Position numbers and translations under genes: made by a program. From Actinacidiphila bryophytorum (lineage in GTDB: Bacteria > Actinomycetota > Actinomycetes > Streptomycetales > Streptomycetaceae), in the NCBI RefSeq assembly GCF_016916835.1, contig NZ_JAFFIX010000009.1:124001-188000 (forward strand): a stretch of DNA of 64,000 nucleotides, in the 5' to 3' direction. Positions within the stretch are counted from its first letter, which is position 1, and each line of letters opens with the position of its first letter. Below the pieces are notes generated by a model that worked only from the letters and a program-made list of their open reading frames with translations, was not told where the DNA came from and searched no databases. Below, piece by piece: positions 28,457 through 37,965 of this stretch.

Positions 28457-29358
28457 CATCGACCACGGGACACGGCCCGCATCCCGACGTCATGGAGATC
28501 GCCGACCTCGCCGAGGGCATCCTGCCGTCCGAGCGGGCCGCCGAGATCCGGGCCCATGTGGAGTCCTGCGGGGAGTGCGGTGAGGTGCTCGCGTCGCTCC
28601 AGGAGATCCGCGGCCTGCTCGGCGAGCTGCCGGATCCCGAGCCGATGCCCGCGGACGTGGCCGCTCGGATCGACGCGGCACTGGCCGCAGAGACCGCAGG
28701 CGCCGCCGCTTCGCCGCATGTTCCACGTGAAACATCGCTCCCGGCGCCCCGCGGAGGGGCAGCGGCCGATGTTTCACGTGGAACATCGGCGCCCGCAGGC
28801 CCGCCTTCCGCGCCCGCCGGCCGTCCCTCCGCGCCCACCGGTCCCGGCCGCGGTCGCGGGCGGCGCCGCGCCCTGCTGTTCGTCGCCGCCTCCGCGGCCA
28901 CCGCCCTCGCACTGACCGGTACGGTGTACGAGTTGGCGTCCCACAGCGGATCCCACCGGATGAACTCCGACAGCAGCGCCGAGCGCAAGGCCAGCGCCCA
29001 GGGAGGCGACAGCTCCCCCTCGGTGGGCGACGAGGTGGCGCAGCTCCTGGAAGGGGCGAGCGGGAAGACCGGCAACGGCGGGGTCACCTCGCCGATGCTG
29101 AGCCCTCATGGCGACACCAGGGTCACCGGACCCGGCGGCACCGTCATCACCGTGCCCGGCTGCGTGCTCCAGGCCACCCAGCGGACCCAGCGGCCGCTGG
29201 CCGCCGGCCGGGAGCCGTATCAGGGCCTCGACTCCTACCTTGTGGTGCTGCCCGACCCCGCCGACCCCGCCCGGGTCGACGCCTTCGTGGTGAGCGCCGC
29301 ATGTACCGCCGACACCCCCGGCAGAGTGCTCTTCCAGGACAGCTATCCCCGGAGCTGA
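28453..29358 (+). CDS. Anti-sigma factor (zinc-binding type, transmembrane)
   Basis: 301 residues, overlapping the sigma gene by 4 bases (ATGA), the usual sign of a paired regulator. The cytosolic domain has HVESCGEC, the HxxxCxxC zinc anti-sigma motif (His 35, Cys 39, Cys 42). Then comes a Pro/Ala-rich linker that contains two parS sites translated as HVPRETS and DVSRGTS, one membrane helix (about 141-160), and an extracytoplasmic domain ending [18 protein letters not shown]. It most likely holds the upstream sigma factor inactive until an envelope or redox signal. Confidence 0.88.
   Translation: MTSTTGHGPHPDVMEIADLAEGILPSERAAEIRAHVESCGECGEVLASLQEIRGLLGELPDPEPMPADVAARIDAALAAETAGAAASPHVPRETSLPAPRGGAAADVSRGTSAPAGPPSAPAGRPSAPTGPGRGRGRRRALLFVAASAATALALTGTVYELASHSGSHRMNSDSSAERKASAQGGDSSPSVGDEVAQLLEGASGKTGNGGVTSPMLSPHGDTRVTGPGGTVITVPGCVLQATQRTQRPLAAGREPYQGLDSYLVVLPDPADPARVDAFVVSAACTADTPGRVLFQDSYPRS
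28719..28734. other. parS site 4
   Basis: TGTTCCACGTGAAACA inside the anti-sigma gene, in the linker before the membrane helix. It is translated as HVPRETS. Confidence 0.88.
28770..28785. other. parS site 5
   Basis: TGTTTCACGTGGAACA, 51 bases after site 4 in the same linker. It is translated as DVSRGTS. Confidence 0.88.
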
Positions 29359-29410
29359 CCTGGGGCGCCGGGACCTCACCGGGGTGGGCGTGGGGCGGTG
29401 CGTCACCGGG

Positions 29411-29436
29411 GGAATGCCAGCCCCGTAGGATCCGTT
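29411..29436 (+). promoter_or_regulatory. Sigma-R-type promoter of trxBA
   Basis: GGAAT (29411-29415), exactly 18 bases, then GTT (29434-29436). This matches the Streptomyces sigma-R consensus GGAAT-N18-GTT, and trxBA is a known sigma-R target in Streptomyces coelicolor. It lies 66 bases before the trxB start, so induction by thiol (disulfide) stress is expected. A sigR gene is not in the window. Confidence 0.82.
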
Positions 29437-29501
29437 ACGCACGACGAGAGTCCAGCCAGGGCCGGACCCCACAGCAGTCCGCAGAGACGAGGAAGACACC
29501 C

Positions 29502-30452
29502 GTGAGCGACGTCCGTAACGTGATCATCATCGGCTCGGGGCCTGCGGGCTACACCGCGGCGCTGTACACGGCACGCGCATCCCTCAACCCGCTGGTCTTC
29601 GAGGGCTCGGTCACCGCCGGCGGTGCGCTGATGAACACCACCGAGGTGGAGAACTTCCCCGGGTTCCGGGACGGCATCATCGGCCCGGACCTGATGGACA
29701 ACATGCGCGCCCAGGCGGAGCGCTTCGGCGCCGAGCTGATCCCGGACGACGTCGTCGCGGTCGACCTGAGCGGTGACATCAAGACCGTCACCGACTCCGC
29801 GGGCACCGTCCACCGTGCGAAGGCCGTCATCGTCGCCACGGGCTCCCAGCACCGCAAGCTCAACCTGCCCAACGAGGACCAGCTGTCCGGCCGTGGCGTC
29901 TCCTGGTGCGCCACCTGTGACGGCTTCTTCTTCCGCGAGCACGACATCGCTGTGATCGGCGGCGGGGACACCGCGATGGAGGAGGCGACCTTCCTCTCCC
30001 GCTTCGCCAAGTCCGTGAAGATCGTGCACCGCCGGGACAGCCTCCGGGCGTCCAAGGCGATGCAGGACCGCGCTTTCGCCGACCCGAAGATCTCCTTCGT
30101 CTGGGACAGCGAGGTCGCCGAGATCCACGGCGACGGCAAGCTGTCCGGGCTGACGCTGCGCAACACCAAGACCGGCGAGACCTCTGAGCTGCCCGTCACG
30201 GGGCTGTTCATCGCCATCGGCCACGACCCGAGGACCGAGCTCTTCAAGGGCGTTCTCGACCTCGACGCTGAGGGCTACCTCACCGTCCAGGCCCCGAGCA
30301 CCCGCACCAGCATCCCCGGTGTCTTCGCTGCCGGAGACGTCGTGGACCACACCTACCGCCAGGCGATCACCGCGGCCGGCACCGGCTGTTCCGCCGCTCT
30401 GGACGCCGAGCGCTACCTGGCGTCGCTCGGCGACGCCGGGAAGGCCGCCTGA
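29502..30452 (+). CDS. trxB: Thioredoxin reductase
   Basis: 316 residues from the GTG at 29502, giving [25 protein letters not shown] with the FAD-binding GxGxxG at the start. The redox-active WCATC pair is Cys 136 and Cys 139, followed by the NADPH motif [17 protein letters not shown]. It reduces thioredoxin with NADPH. trxA follows after 41 bases, so the two form an operon behind a sigma-R promoter. The open frame upstream of 29502 overlaps the anti-sigma gene and is not coding. Confidence 0.97.
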   Translation: MSDVRNVIIIGSGPAGYTAALYTARASLNPLVFEGSVTAGGALMNTTEVENFPGFRDGIIGPDLMDNMRAQAERFGAELIPDDVVAVDLSGDIKTVTDSAGTVHRAKAVIVATGSQHRKLNLPNEDQLSGRGVSWCATCDGFFFREHDIAVIGGGDTAMEEATFLSRFAKSVKIVHRRDSLRASKAMQDRAFADPKISFVWDSEVAEIHGDGKLSGLTLRNTKTGETSELPVTGLFIAIGHDPRTELFKGVLDLDAEGYLTVQAPSTRTSIPGVFAAGDVVDHTYRQAITAAGTGCSAALDAERYLASLGDAGKAA

Positions 30453-30493
30453 TCCCCATCCCCACCCGCTCTATCGAACCTGAGGAGACTGCC

Positions 30494-30823
30494 GTGGCCG
30501 GCACGCCCAAGCACGTAACGGATGCCACCTTCGCCGAGGAGGTCCTCGCCAGCGACAAGCCCGTCCTGGTCGACTTCTGGGCCGAGTGGTGCGGCCCCTG
30601 CCGTCAGATCGCCCCCTCGCTGGAGGCCATCGCGGCGGAGCACCCGGACGACATCACCATCGTCAAGCTCAACATCGACGAGAACCCCGTCACCGCCGCG
30701 AAGTACGGCGTGATGTCCATCCCGACCCTCAACGTCTACAAGGGCGGCGAGGTCGTGAAGACCATCGTGGGCGCCAAGCCGAAGGCCGCGCTCGTCCGCG
30801 ACCTGTCGGACTTCATCGGCTGA
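30494..30823 (+). CDS. trxA: Thioredoxin
   Basis: 109 residues with the thioredoxin fold and the active site WAEWCGPCR (Cys 33, Cys 36), then the cis-proline in [12 protein letters not shown]. It starts at GTG with GAGGAGA upstream. It is the general disulfide reductant partnered with trxB just before it. In M. tuberculosis the next gene is cwlM; here a terminator and an unrelated GNAT gene on the other strand follow. Confidence 0.97.
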   Translation: MAGTPKHVTDATFAEEVLASDKPVLVDFWAEWCGPCRQIAPSLEAIAAEHPDDITIVKLNIDENPVTAAKYGVMSIPTLNVYKGGEVVKTIVGAKPKAALVRDLSDFIG

Positions 30824-30832
30824 CCGTCCCAC

Positions 30833-30848
30833 TGTTCCACGTGGAACA
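30833..30848. other. parS site 6
   Basis: TGTTCCACGTGGAACA, a perfect palindrome, 10 bases after the trxA stop and 3 bases before the terminator stem. Confidence 0.9.
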
Positions 30849-30850
30849 TC

Positions 30851-30888
30851 GAAAGGGCCGGCTCCCCCGAGGGGGAGCCGGCCCTTTC
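30851..30888 (+). terminator. Terminator after trxA
   Basis: GAAAGGGCCGGCTCCCCC and its exact complement, separated by 2 bases: an 18-base near-continuous stem (in practice a loop of about 6). It lies between trxA and the convergent GNAT gene, so it may act in both directions. Confidence 0.87.
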
Positions 30889-30917
30889 GTCTGCCGGGGA
30901 GCAGGGCAGGGGCGACG

Positions 30918-31535
30918 TCACAGCGGACGCAGCACCGGCTCCTTCTGGACGGCGCCCAGCAGCCGGTCGATGGCCATCTCGACGTCCTCCTTCCAGGAGA
31001 TCGTGGAGCGCAGCTCCAGCCGCAGCCGGGGGAACCGCGGGTGCGGCCGGACCGTCTTGAAGCCGACCGCCAGCAGATGGTCGGCCGGCAGCACGCAGGA
31101 CGGCGCCTCCCACTTCGCGTCGCCGAACGCCTCGATCGCCTTGACGTTCCGCCGCACGAGATCCTTCGCCACGGTCTGCACCAGGACCCGGCCGATGCCC
31201 TGGCCCTGGTAGCCCGGCAGCACCCGGGCCGTCATCAGCTGGACGGCGTCCGACGACACCGGACTGGTCGGGAAGGCCAGCGACCGCGGCACATAGGCGG
31301 CCGGGGCGTAGAGCACAAAGCCCGCCGGGACCTCGTCCACATAGACCACCCGGCCGCAGGAGCCCCACTCCAGCAGCACCGCGGAGATCCAGGCCTCCTT
31401 CTCCAGCTCGGGTCTGCCCGCCTGGGCGGCGGCCTCGCCGCTCACCGGGTCCAGCTCCCAGAAGACACAACGGCGGCAAGGCCGGGGGAGGTCGGGAAGA
31501 TTGTCGAGCGTGAGAGGTACCAGTCGACGGCCCAT
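30918..31535 (-). CDS. GNAT family N-acetyltransferase
   Basis: 205 residues with the acetyl-CoA binding motif A of GNAT proteins, ARVLPGYQGQGIGRVLVQTV (Q/RxxGxG/A type), at about residues 105-125. The N-terminus is PRPCRRCVFWELDP, a Cys-pair start seen in a streptomycete group next to parB. The substrate is unknown. It is downstream of parB on the same strand but separated by a terminator. Confidence 0.85.
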   Translation of the reverse strand: MGRRLVPLTLDNLPDLPRPCRRCVFWELDPVSGEAAAQAGRPELEKEAWISAVLLEWGSCGRVVYVDEVPAGFVLYAPAAYVPRSLAFPTSPVSSDAVQLMTARVLPGYQGQGIGRVLVQTVAKDLVRRNVKAIEAFGDAKWEAPSCVLPADHLLAVGFKTVRPHPRFPRLRLELRSTISWKEDVEMAIDRLLGAVQKEPVLRPL

Positions 31536-31591
31536 GTGCCAGGGACCCCATTCCTGTCGCTGACCGATCCGGTCACTGACCGGACTGCGCC

Positions 31592-31620
31592 GGCACCCCG
31601 GTACTCAGGACCGGGGTGCC
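31592..31620 (-). terminator. Terminator of the parAB transcript
   Basis: GGCACCCCGGT, a 7-base loop, then ACCGGGGTGCC: a perfect 11-base stem 6 bases beyond the parB stop. Confidence 0.85.
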
Positions 31621-31626
31621 TCGGTG

Positions 31627-32721
31627 TCACTCGTCGTCGTCCTCGGCCTCGTCGTCGAGGCGGTTCTCCAGCACCTTGCCCTCGCCCGGTGCCATCGCGC
31701 CGAGGATGCGCTCCAGATCCTCTATCGAGGCGAACTCCACCACGATCTTGCCCCGTTTCTGGCCCAGGTCCACCTTCACCCGGGTGTCGAAGCGGTCGGA
31801 GAGCCGGGTGGCCAGATGGGTGAGCGCCGGGGACACCCGGCGGCCCGCCCGCGGCGCCGCCGTCTTCTTGGCGGCCTTCGGCTCGCTGTTCATCAGCTTC
31901 ACGATCTCCTCGACCGTGCGGACGGACAGCTCCTCCGCGACGATCCGGAGAGCCAGCTTGTCCTGCGCCTCGGAGTCGTCCAGCGCCAGCAGTGCGCGGG
32001 CGTGCCCGAAGGAGATCACCCCGGCCGCTACCCGGCGCTGCACCGGGGCCGGCAGCTTGAGCAGCCGCAGAGTGTTGGAGACCTGCGAACGGGACCGCCC
32101 GATCCGGTCGGCCAGCTGCTCGTGGGTGCACGAGAAGTCCCGCAGCAGCTGGTCGTAGGCCGCGGCCTCTTCCAGCGGGTTCAGCTGTGCCCGGTGCAGG
32201 TTCTCCAGCAGGGCGTCCAGGAGCAGCTTCTCGTCGTCGGTCGCCCGGACGATCGCCGGAATGCGCTCCAGGCCCGCTTCGCGGCAGGCCCGCCAGCGGC
32301 GCTCACCCATGATCAGCTCGAAGCGGTCCGTGCTGATCTGCCGGACGACGACCGGCTGGAGGAGACCGACCTCCTTGATGGAGGTGATCAGCTCGTTCAG
32401 CGCGTCCTCGTCGAACACCTCTCGCGGCTGGCGCGGGTTGGGGGTGATCGCGTCGAGTTCCAGCTCTGCGAAGTAGGCGCCCGCGACCGGGACCCGCACC
32501 GCGGACAGATCCGGCTCTGTTTCACGTGAAACAGGGATCTCCACCACCGGCGGAGCGGAGTCCGCCGGGCGGCGGTCGACCAGACCTGCCACCTTGGCCG
32601 CCGCGACCCCGCGGTCCGGCACCAGGGATGGTGCGGTCCCCGATGCGGGGTTGGTCGCCTGCGGCGCGGCAGGGATCAGCGCGCCGAGACCACGGCCGAG
32701 CCCTCTGCGTCGATCACTCAC
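31627..32721 (-). CDS. parB: Chromosome partitioning protein ParB
   Basis: 364 residues from the GTG at 32721, giving [17 protein letters not shown], the universal ParB start. It overlaps the parA stop by 4 bases (GTGA). The CTPase/N-domain contains [12 protein letters not shown] and [22 protein letters not shown] (GERR motif); the HTH has [28 protein letters not shown]; the C-terminal dimer domain ends [14 protein letters not shown]. ParB binds parS, spreads as a CTP clamp and organises the origin during sporulation septation. A perfect parS lies within its own gene (32518), translated as PVSRETE. Confidence 0.97.
   Translation of the reverse strand: MSDRRRGLGRGLGALIPAAPQATNPASGTAPSLVPDRGVAAAKVAGLVDRRPADSAPPVVEIPVSRETEPDLSAVRVPVAGAYFAELELDAITPNPRQPREVFDEDALNELITSIKEVGLLQPVVVRQISTDRFELIMGERRWRACREAGLERIPAIVRATDDEKLLLDALLENLHRAQLNPLEEAAAYDQLLRDFSCTHEQLADRIGRSRSQVSNTLRLLKLPAPVQRRVAAGVISFGHARALLALDDSEAQDKLALRIVAEELSVRTVEEIVKLMNSEPKAAKKTAAPRAGRRVSPALTHLATRLSDRFDTRVKVDLGQKRGKIVVEFASIEDLERILGAMAPGEGKVLENRLDDEAEDDDE
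32518..32533. other. parS site 7 (perfect, within parB)
   Basis: TGTTTCACGTGAAACA, the exact 16-base consensus, inside the variable linker of parB after the LGALIP start. It is read as VSRET. Confidence 0.95.
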
Positions 32722-33842
32722 TGGATCCCCTCCGACATGCTGTGCGGGTGCTGCTCGTTGTGCTGTTCGCCCTGCGGCTGTGGGTCGTACTCGACGGCCA
32801 TCCCACCCGGCAGGCCGCGCAGCGCCATCTCCCGGGCGGCCTCCAGATACGACAGGGCGCCGCTGGAGCCAGGATCGTAGGTGAGGACGGTCTGACCGTA
32901 GCTGGGGGCCTCGGAGATGCGTACCGACCGCGGGATGCTGGTGCGCAGCACCTCTTTGCCGAAGTGGGTGCGGACCTCCTCCGCGACCTGGGAGGCCAGA
33001 CGGGTCCTGCCGTCGTACATCGTCAGCAGGATGGTGGAGACATGGAGCTTCGGGTTGAGGTGGGCGCGGACCAGGTCCACGTTCTTCAACAGCTGCCCCA
33101 GGCCTTCCAGCGCGTAGTACTCGCACTGGATCGGGATGACCACCTCGGCGCCGGCCACCAGGGCGTTGACAGTGAGCAGACCGAGCGAGGGCGGGCAGTC
33201 GATCAGGACATAGTCCAGCGGCTGCTCGTAGGACTCGATCGCCCGCTGCAGCCGGCTCTCCCGGGCCACCAGCGAGACCAGTTCGATCTCGGCGCCGGCC
33301 AGGTCGATCGTTGCGGGGGCGCAGAAGAGGCCCTCCACATCGGTCACCGGCAGCACCACGTCGGACAGCGGCTTGCTCTCCACCAGGACGTCGTAGATCG
33401 ACGGCACCTCGGCGTGGTGGTCGATCCCCAGCGCCGTGGAGGCGTTGCCCTGCGGGTCGAGGTCGATCACCAGCACCCGGGCGCCGTGCAGCGCCAGGGA
33501 GGCCGCCAGGTTCACCGTGGTCGTGGTCTTGCCGACACCGCCCTTCTGGTTGGCAACGACCATCACCCGGGTCTGCGCCGGTCTGGGCAGCCCCTCACCG
33601 GTGCGGTTCAGCGCCTCGACGGCCATCTGGGCAGCGCGGCCGATCGGGGTGTCATCCATAGGAGGCAATGTTTCACGTGAAACATCGCTCCCGAACCCCG
33701 GGGGCACGGAAAGCGGTCCCCCGGCTGATTCAGCTGAGCGGGGACCGGGGACCGGGTCGGCCATCGGCCCCGCGATGTTGGCGTCGGACCGCAAGGACTC
33801 ACTCTCCTCGACTTCAGGCTCGCTATGAGAAGAGCCTGCCAT
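32718..33842 (-). CDS. parA: Chromosome partitioning ATPase ParA
   Basis: 374 residues from the ATG at 33842 ([17 protein letters not shown], the N-terminus I know from streptomycete ParA). The frame is open to 34040, but that extension crosses the DnaA-box pair and a parS and has no family features. The deviant Walker A KGGVGKT starts at Lys 100, followed by [17 protein letters not shown] and [15 protein letters not shown]. The first 95 residues are an acidic, disordered tail encoding a parS (DVSRETL). ParA forms nucleoid-bound or hyphal filaments that segregate ParB complexes. Confidence 0.95.
   Translation of the reverse strand: MAGSSHSEPEVEESESLRSDANIAGPMADPVPGPRSAESAGGPLSVPPGFGSDVSRETLPPMDDTPIGRAAQMAVEALNRTGEGLPRPAQTRVMVVANQKGGVGKTTTTVNLAASLALHGARVLVIDLDPQGNASTALGIDHHAEVPSIYDVLVESKPLSDVVLPVTDVEGLFCAPATIDLAGAEIELVSLVARESRLQRAIESYEQPLDYVLIDCPPSLGLLTVNALVAGAEVVIPIQCEYYALEGLGQLLKNVDLVRAHLNPKLHVSTILLTMYDGRTRLASQVAEEVRTHFGKEVLRTSIPRSVRISEAPSYGQTVLTYDPGSSGALSYLEAAREMALRGLPGGMAVEYDPQPQGEQHNEQHPHSMSEGIQ
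33669..33684. other. parS site 8 (perfect, within parA)
   Basis: TGTTTCACGTGAAACA, exact consensus, in the disordered N-terminal coding part of parA. It is read as DVSRET. Confidence 0.95.
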
Positions 33843-33878
33843 GCCCGAGGGGTGCTGAACCAGCGAGCCCCGGCCGGC

Positions 33879-33903
33879 TGTGGATAAATCCCGGTTATCC
33901 ACA
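33879..33903. promoter_or_regulatory. Divergent pair of DnaA boxes before parA
   Basis: TGTGGATAA (33879-33887), 7 bases, then TTATCCACA (33895-33903): a perfect inverted repeat of the strong DnaA box, 37-61 bases upstream of the parA start. It is well placed to couple parAB expression to DnaA. Confidence 0.6.
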
Positions 33904-33987
33904 GCCGAATTGGTCTTGGTCGGCTTGTTGGCGCGCGCCTCAGCCGCGGCACGGCCGCGACTGAGGACTCCTGGAAGCAGTGAGCGA

Positions 33988-34003
33988 CGTTTCACGTGGA
34001 ACA
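33988..34003. other. parS site 9
   Basis: CGTTTCACGTGGAACA, two changes from consensus, in the rsmG-parA gap. It is the weakest match of the set. The gap 33843-34078 holds this, the DnaA-box pair and no gene. Confidence 0.75.
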
Positions 34004-34078
34004 CGATGCGCCGCACCGCGGTGGTATCCTGACAGGACACTCCGGATTATGCCGTTTTGGCCGTTTCCGACCAGTCGC

Positions 34079-34822
34079 TCAGCGGCGTCGGCGCCCCGGG
34101 CTGCCGCCGCCCCGCGGTGCCCGGCTGGCCCGGGCCGCCTTGGCCCGCCGGGTCGCCGCACGGACCCCGCCGGGACTTTCCCCCACCAGGACCCGGACGA
34201 CTGTGGACAACGGATCCACCACGCCCTCGCCGACCTGGGTCACCGACGCGCTCACCGCACCGAGCTTGCCGAGCGCGGCCCTGGCCGCCTTCAGCTCCTC
34301 CTCGGCGGTGTCGCCCTTGAGTACCGCCATCTCACCGTGCGGGCGCAGCAGGGGCAGCCCCCAGCCCGCCAGCCGCTCCAGCGGCGCCACGGCACGAGCG
34401 GTCACCACGTCCACCGGCGGCAGCTTGCCGACCATCTCCTCGGCCCGGCCCCGGACGACGGTCACATTGGCCAGCCCCAGCAGCCGTACGACCTCCTCCA
34501 GGAAGGTGGTGCGACGCAGCAGCGGCTCCAGCAGGGTGATCTCCAGGTCGGGCCGGGCCAGCGCCAGCGGGATGCCGGGCAGACCCGCGCCCGAGCCCAC
34601 GTCGCACACCGACACCGACTCGTCGATCACCTCGGAGAGCACCGCACAGTTCAGCAGATGCCGCTCCCACAGCCTGGGCACCTCGCGCGGACCGATCAGA
34701 CCGCGTTGCACCCCGGCATCCGCCAGCAGCTCGGCATAGCGCAGCGCATCGGCGAACCGGTCGCCGAACACCGCCCCGGCCTGCTCGGGCGGCGCGGGAA
34801 GCTCCGCTGCTGCCTCCGTCAC
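34079..34822 (-). CDS. rsmG: 16S rRNA (guanine-N7)-methyltransferase RsmG
   Basis: 247 residues from the GTG at 34822, which has GAGGAAAGGA in front; the open frame to 34876 is not needed. The SAM-binding motif [20 protein letters not shown] and [15 protein letters not shown] are typical of RsmG (GidB). It methylates G527 (E. coli numbering) of 16S rRNA; loss gives low-level streptomycin resistance. The C-terminus is a basic Arg/Gly tail. It belongs to the conserved rnpA-yidC-jag-rsmG-parAB line. Confidence 0.96.
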   Translation of the reverse strand: MTEAAAELPAPPEQAGAVFGDRFADALRYAELLADAGVQRGLIGPREVPRLWERHLLNCAVLSEVIDESVSVCDVGSGAGLPGIPLALARPDLEITLLEPLLRRTTFLEEVVRLLGLANVTVVRGRAEEMVGKLPPVDVVTARAVAPLERLAGWGLPLLRPHGEMAVLKGDTAEEELKAARAALGKLGAVSASVTQVGEGVVDPLSTVVRVLVGESPGGVRAATRRAKAARASRAPRGGGSPGRRRR

Positions 34823-34878
34823 GGGACTGTCCTTTCCTCGGTTCTCGCACGCGTTCTCTCGGGTCCAGGCTGACAAGC

Positions 34879-34910
34879 TTCGGCCCCGCCTGCGAGCAGA
34901 CGGGGCCGAA
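34879..34910 (-). terminator. Hairpin between khpB and rsmG
   Basis: TTCGGCCCCG, a 12-base loop, then CGGGGCCGAA: a perfect 10-base stem in the 108-base gap. It could attenuate or terminate transcription after khpB. Confidence 0.65.
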
Positions 34911-34930
34911 CGATCGGGGCGGGCAGCCGG

Positions 34931-35449
34931 TCAGGCCGGCAGCACGACCACCCTGCGTTGGGGCTCCTCGCCCTCGGACTCGCTGCGCAGCCCCGCAGCG
35001 GCGACCGCGTCATGCACGACCTTGCGCTCGAACGGCGTCATCGGGTCCAGCTTGACCGGCTGCCCGGTCTCCTTGGCCTCCGCGGCCGCCTCAGCGCCCA
35101 GCTGCGCCAGCTCGGCGCGCTTGCGGGCGCGGAAGCCGGCGATGTCCAGCATCAGCCGGCTGCGCTCACCGGTCTCCCGGTGCACCGCGAGCCGGGTCAG
35201 CTCCTGCAGCGCCTCCAGCACCTCGCCGTCCCGCCCGACGAGCTTGGTCAGCTCCCGGGTGGAGGTGTCGCCGATGATCGACACCGACGCCCGCTCGCCC
35301 TCGACATCCATGTCGATGTCACCGTCGAGGTCGGCGATGTCCAGCAGCCCCTCCAGGTAGTCCGCCGCGATCTCACCCTCCTGCTCCAGCCGGGTCAGAG
35401 TCGCGGACGAACCGCTGTCGGATGCCGTGGTGGTGTTGACGTCGCTCAC
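34931..35449 (-). CDS. khpB: RNA-binding protein KhpB (Jag), KH and R3H domains
   Basis: 172 residues from the GTG at 35449. The KH part includes SIIGDTSTRELTKLVGRDGEVLEALQELTRLAV with the GRDG loop, and the C-terminal R3H part includes KLDPMTPFERKVVHDAVA. The membrane-binding Jag N-domain seen in firmicutes is replaced by a short acidic start. It follows yidC by 15 bases in the conserved order. An RNA chaperone role is known from other bacteria. Confidence 0.93.
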   Translation of the reverse strand: MSDVNTTTASDSGSSATLTRLEQEGEIAADYLEGLLDIADLDGDIDMDVEGERASVSIIGDTSTRELTKLVGRDGEVLEALQELTRLAVHRETGERSRLMLDIAGFRARKRAELAQLGAEAAAEAKETGQPVKLDPMTPFERKVVHDAVAAAGLRSESEGEEPQRRVVVLPA

Positions 35450-35464
35450 GCCTGGACTCTCCTC

Positions 35465-36703
35465 TTACTTCTTCTTCGACGAGACGTTGGACGGCTTGCC
35501 CTTGCCACCACCGGGCTGCTTGCCCGCTGTGCCGCCGCCCTGCTTCTGACCGCCCGCCCTGGGAGCACCCGCCCGTGGAGCGCCGGCCCGCGGTGCACCA
35601 CCGCTGCCCTTGCCGCCCCCGGACCGGGGAGCGCCGCCCTTGGGGGTGCCGCTCTTGGCAGAGCCGTTCTTCGCGGCGTCGGCAGCCGGCGCGGTGTCCG
35701 CCTTGCCGCCGTCCGCGGAGGCGGCGGACCCGCCGGAACCACCGGCCCGCGGGGCACCGGGACCGCCCGGGGCGCCGCCGGTGTGGCGCTTGGCCTTCGG
35801 CTGCCGCTTGGGCTGGGTGCGGTTGGCCCGGGCGACCTCGACGGCCTCCTTGGCGGCGATCTCCTCGGGCTGCTCGACCAGCTTGCCCTTGGCCCGCAGC
35901 CGCTCCTGGCGCTGCTGGAAGGCCAGGCTGCCCGGGGTGGGGTTGCGGTAGATCACGAACATCTGCTGGCCCATGGTCCACACGTTGGTGGTCAGCCAGT
36001 AGATGAGGACACCGACGGGGAAGTTGATACCCATCACGGCGAAGATGACCGGGAAGACGTACATCAGCATCTTCTGCTGCTGCATGAACGGGGTCTTGAC
36101 CGTCATGTCGACGTTCTTCGTCATCAGCTGGCGCTGGGTGTAGAACTGCGACGCCGACATCAGCAGGATCATCACGATGGTGACGACCCGCACATCGGTG
36201 AGGGTCGCGCCGAGCGCCTCGACCTTCCCGGCACCGTCGGTGAACTTCGCCGCCAGCGGCGCACCGAAGATGTGCGCGTGCTGCGCACTGTCGACCAGGT
36301 TGTTGTGGATGACGCCGACCTCGTTGCCCTTGGCGATGTTGCTGAGCACGTGGTACAGCGCGAAGAAGAACGGTGACTGCGCCAGAATCGGCAGGCACGA
36401 GGAGAGCGGGTTGGTACCCGTCTCCTTGTACAGCTTCATCATCTCTTCGGACTGCTTCTGGCGGTCGTTCTTGTAGCGCTCCTGGATCGCCTTCATCTTG
36501 GGCTGGAGCGCCTGCATGTTGCGGGTGGACTTGATCTGCTTCACGAAGAGCGGGATCAGGCAGATCCGGATCAGGACCACCAGCGAGACGATGGACAGAC
36601 CCCACGCCCAGCCGCTGTCCTTGTCGAAGATCAGGCTGTAGAACGAGTGGAACTGGACGATGATCCACGACACTGCGTCGTATAGGGGGTTCAGGATCCC
36701 CAC
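35465..36703 (-). CDS. yidC: Membrane protein insertase YidC
   Basis: 412 residues from the GTG at 36703 (AAGGAG 8 bases upstream), giving [26 protein letters not shown]. The frame is open to 36799, which would overlap yidD. About five membrane helices are seen, including the family core ([49 protein letters not shown]). The C-terminal 130 residues are a Gly/Ala/Lys-rich basic tail ending SSKKK, thought to contact the ribosome. It inserts proteins into the cytoplasmic membrane with or without SecYEG. Confidence 0.96.
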   Translation of the reverse strand: MGILNPLYDAVSWIIVQFHSFYSLIFDKDSGWAWGLSIVSLVVLIRICLIPLFVKQIKSTRNMQALQPKMKAIQERYKNDRQKQSEEMMKLYKETGTNPLSSCLPILAQSPFFFALYHVLSNIAKGNEVGVIHNNLVDSAQHAHIFGAPLAAKFTDGAGKVEALGATLTDVRVVTIVMILLMSASQFYTQRQLMTKNVDMTVKTPFMQQQKMLMYVFPVIFAVMGINFPVGVLIYWLTTNVWTMGQQMFVIYRNPTPGSLAFQQRQERLRAKGKLVEQPEEIAAKEAVEVARANRTQPKRQPKAKRHTGGAPGGPGAPRAGGSGGSAASADGGKADTAPAADAAKNGSAKSGTPKGGAPRSGGGKGSGGAPRAGAPRAGAPRAGGQKQGGGTAGKQPGGGKGKPSNVSSKKK

Positions 36704-36705
36704 GG

Positions 36706-37023
36706 TCAGGCTCCTTGGGCGTGAGAGGGTCCGGTGGGCTCGGGCGTGACGGGCCCGTCGGAGCCGCCCCGCAGTGCGCGGCGCAGCAGTTCGTGCCATG
36801 GCGGCCGCTTACGCGGCGGGACATGGTCCACTCCGCCGGGCGACCAGGGGTTGCACCGGAGGATGCGCCACGCGGTAAGGGCGGTGCCCTTGATCGCGCC
36901 ATGCCGGTCGATGGCGGTGTACCCGTAGTGGGAGCACGACGGGTAATACCGGCAGACCGGGCCGAGCAGTGGACTGATCGTCCACTGGTACAGCTTGATC
37001 AGTGCCAGCAGTGGGTATTTCAT
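36706..37023 (-). CDS. yidD: Membrane protein insertion efficiency factor YidD
   Basis: 105 residues. [38 protein letters not shown] contains the family CRYYPSCS motif and [15 protein letters not shown]. It is a small peripheral membrane protein that helps YidC. It starts by ATGA overlap with the rnpA stop and ends 2 bases before the yidC start, so the three are translationally coupled. Confidence 0.95.
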   Translation of the reverse strand: MKYPLLALIKLYQWTISPLLGPVCRYYPSCSHYGYTAIDRHGAIKGTALTAWRILRCNPWSPGGVDHVPPRKRPPWHELLRRALRGGSDGPVTPEPTGPSHAQGA

Positions 37024-37418
37024 TGAGCCACCCTCCCCTCGGCGTCGCCATGGGTGTCACGGCCCAGAAGCCGCTGCAGTGCGGCGTCCAGGTCGAGGGC
37101 CAGCTGTGCGTGGTCCGCGTTTCCCGCGTCGGGGAGCGCGCGTACCACTACCAGGCTACCGGGGGGCAGCAGTGACAGACGCGCCCGGACGAGATGCCGC
37201 AGTTTGCGCTTCACCCGATTCCGCTGTACAGCCCCGCCGACCGCCTTGCTCACGACGAAACCCGCACGTGCCGGGGGAGTGCTCCCCCCAGGCACGTGCG
37301 GGTCGGTGGCGTCTCGGCGCAGATGGACGACCAGCAGCGGGCGGCCCGCCCGGCGTCCACGGCGAACCGCCGTCGCGAAGTCCTGCCGCCGCCTCAGCCG
37401 ATTCTCGGTGGGCAGCAC
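37020..37418 (-). CDS. rnpA: Ribonuclease P protein component
   Basis: 132 residues from the GTG at 37418 ([23 protein letters not shown], the standard start); the open frame upstream overlaps the rpmH end. The RNR box [16 protein letters not shown] that binds P RNA is present. It is the protein cofactor of RNase P for tRNA 5' maturation. A Pro/Gly-rich insert ([18 protein letters not shown]) lengthens the central loop, as in other streptomycetes. Confidence 0.95.
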   Translation of the reverse strand: MLPTENRLRRRQDFATAVRRGRRAGRPLLVVHLRRDATDPHVPGGSTPPARAGFVVSKAVGGAVQRNRVKRKLRHLVRARLSLLPPGSLVVVRALPDAGNADHAQLALDLDAALQRLLGRDTHGDAEGRVAQ

Positions 37419-37437
37419 GACATCAGACCTGAGGCAA

Positions 37438-37575
37438 TCAGGCGGACAGGCGCGCGCGGCCCTTGCCGCGACGGGTCGCGAGGATCGCGCGACCCGCACG
37501 GGTACGCATCCGCAGACGGAAGCCGTGGGTCTTGGCGCGGCGGCGGTTGTTCGGCTGGAAGGTGCGCTTGCTCAC
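37438..37575 (-). CDS. rpmH: 50S ribosomal protein L34
   Basis: 45 residues from the GTG at 37575 with GGAG 7-8 bases upstream: [20 protein letters not shown], ending KGRARLSA. This is the full-length, highly basic L34. It is the first gene of the leftward rpmH-rnpA-yidD-yidC line, back to back with dnaA. The 390-base gap to dnaA (37576-37965) holds both promoters and a DnaA-box pair. Confidence 0.97.
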   Translation of the reverse strand: MSKRTFQPNNRRRAKTHGFRLRMRTRAGRAILATRRGKGRARLSA

Positions 37576-37811
37576 TCTGGGGCTCCAGGAGAAATCGGGT
37601 CCGGCGGGGCGTCGCCTGGCTGTCACCGTGCGCCCACGAAAAGCTCGCGGACCAAACGGGTGCACCGCTTGAACGACCGCCCGGCAGCGTTAACGCTCCG
37701 GAAGATCCTCGCCCATCGGTAGGCAGGCGGCAGCAGCCATCGACAACTCGACCTCGATACGGTACGTGCGGCTAGGCCATCCGGTCAAACCCGGCGGCGC
37801 GGCCCCGCCAT

Positions 37812-37832
37812 TTGTACACAGCCTGTGGACAA
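37812..37832. promoter_or_regulatory. Convergent DnaA-box pair in the dnaA promoter region
   Basis: TTGTACACA (37812-37820) and TGTGGACAA (37824-37832, reverse of the consensus) face each other with 3 bases between. A pair of DnaA boxes upstream of dnaA mediates autorepression in Streptomyces lividans; this is the same arrangement. Confidence 0.75.
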
Positions 37833-37836
37833 CGAC

Positions 37837-37866
37837 TTGAACCACGCCCGCCGCGCTGATTACCGT
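37837..37866 (+). promoter_or_regulatory. Candidate dnaA promoter
   Basis: TTGAAC (37837-37842), 18 bases, TACCGT (37861-37866). This fits a vegetative streptomycete promoter, about 100 bases before the dnaA start and next to the DnaA-box pair. Not proven. Confidence 0.4.
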
Positions 37867-37965
37867 GGCTGAACTCCGTACTCTTCCCGCCCCTGCCGAG
37901 GTCCACACGTCCGCGGGAGTTCGCTGCACCACCTACGCAACTAAGCAACCGAGAGAGCGTGCCCT

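Noticed and set aside
33843..34040. N-terminal extension of parA by 66 residues
   Set aside because: The frame is open, but it covers a DnaA-box pair and a parS, and the known streptomycete start MAGS is at 33842.
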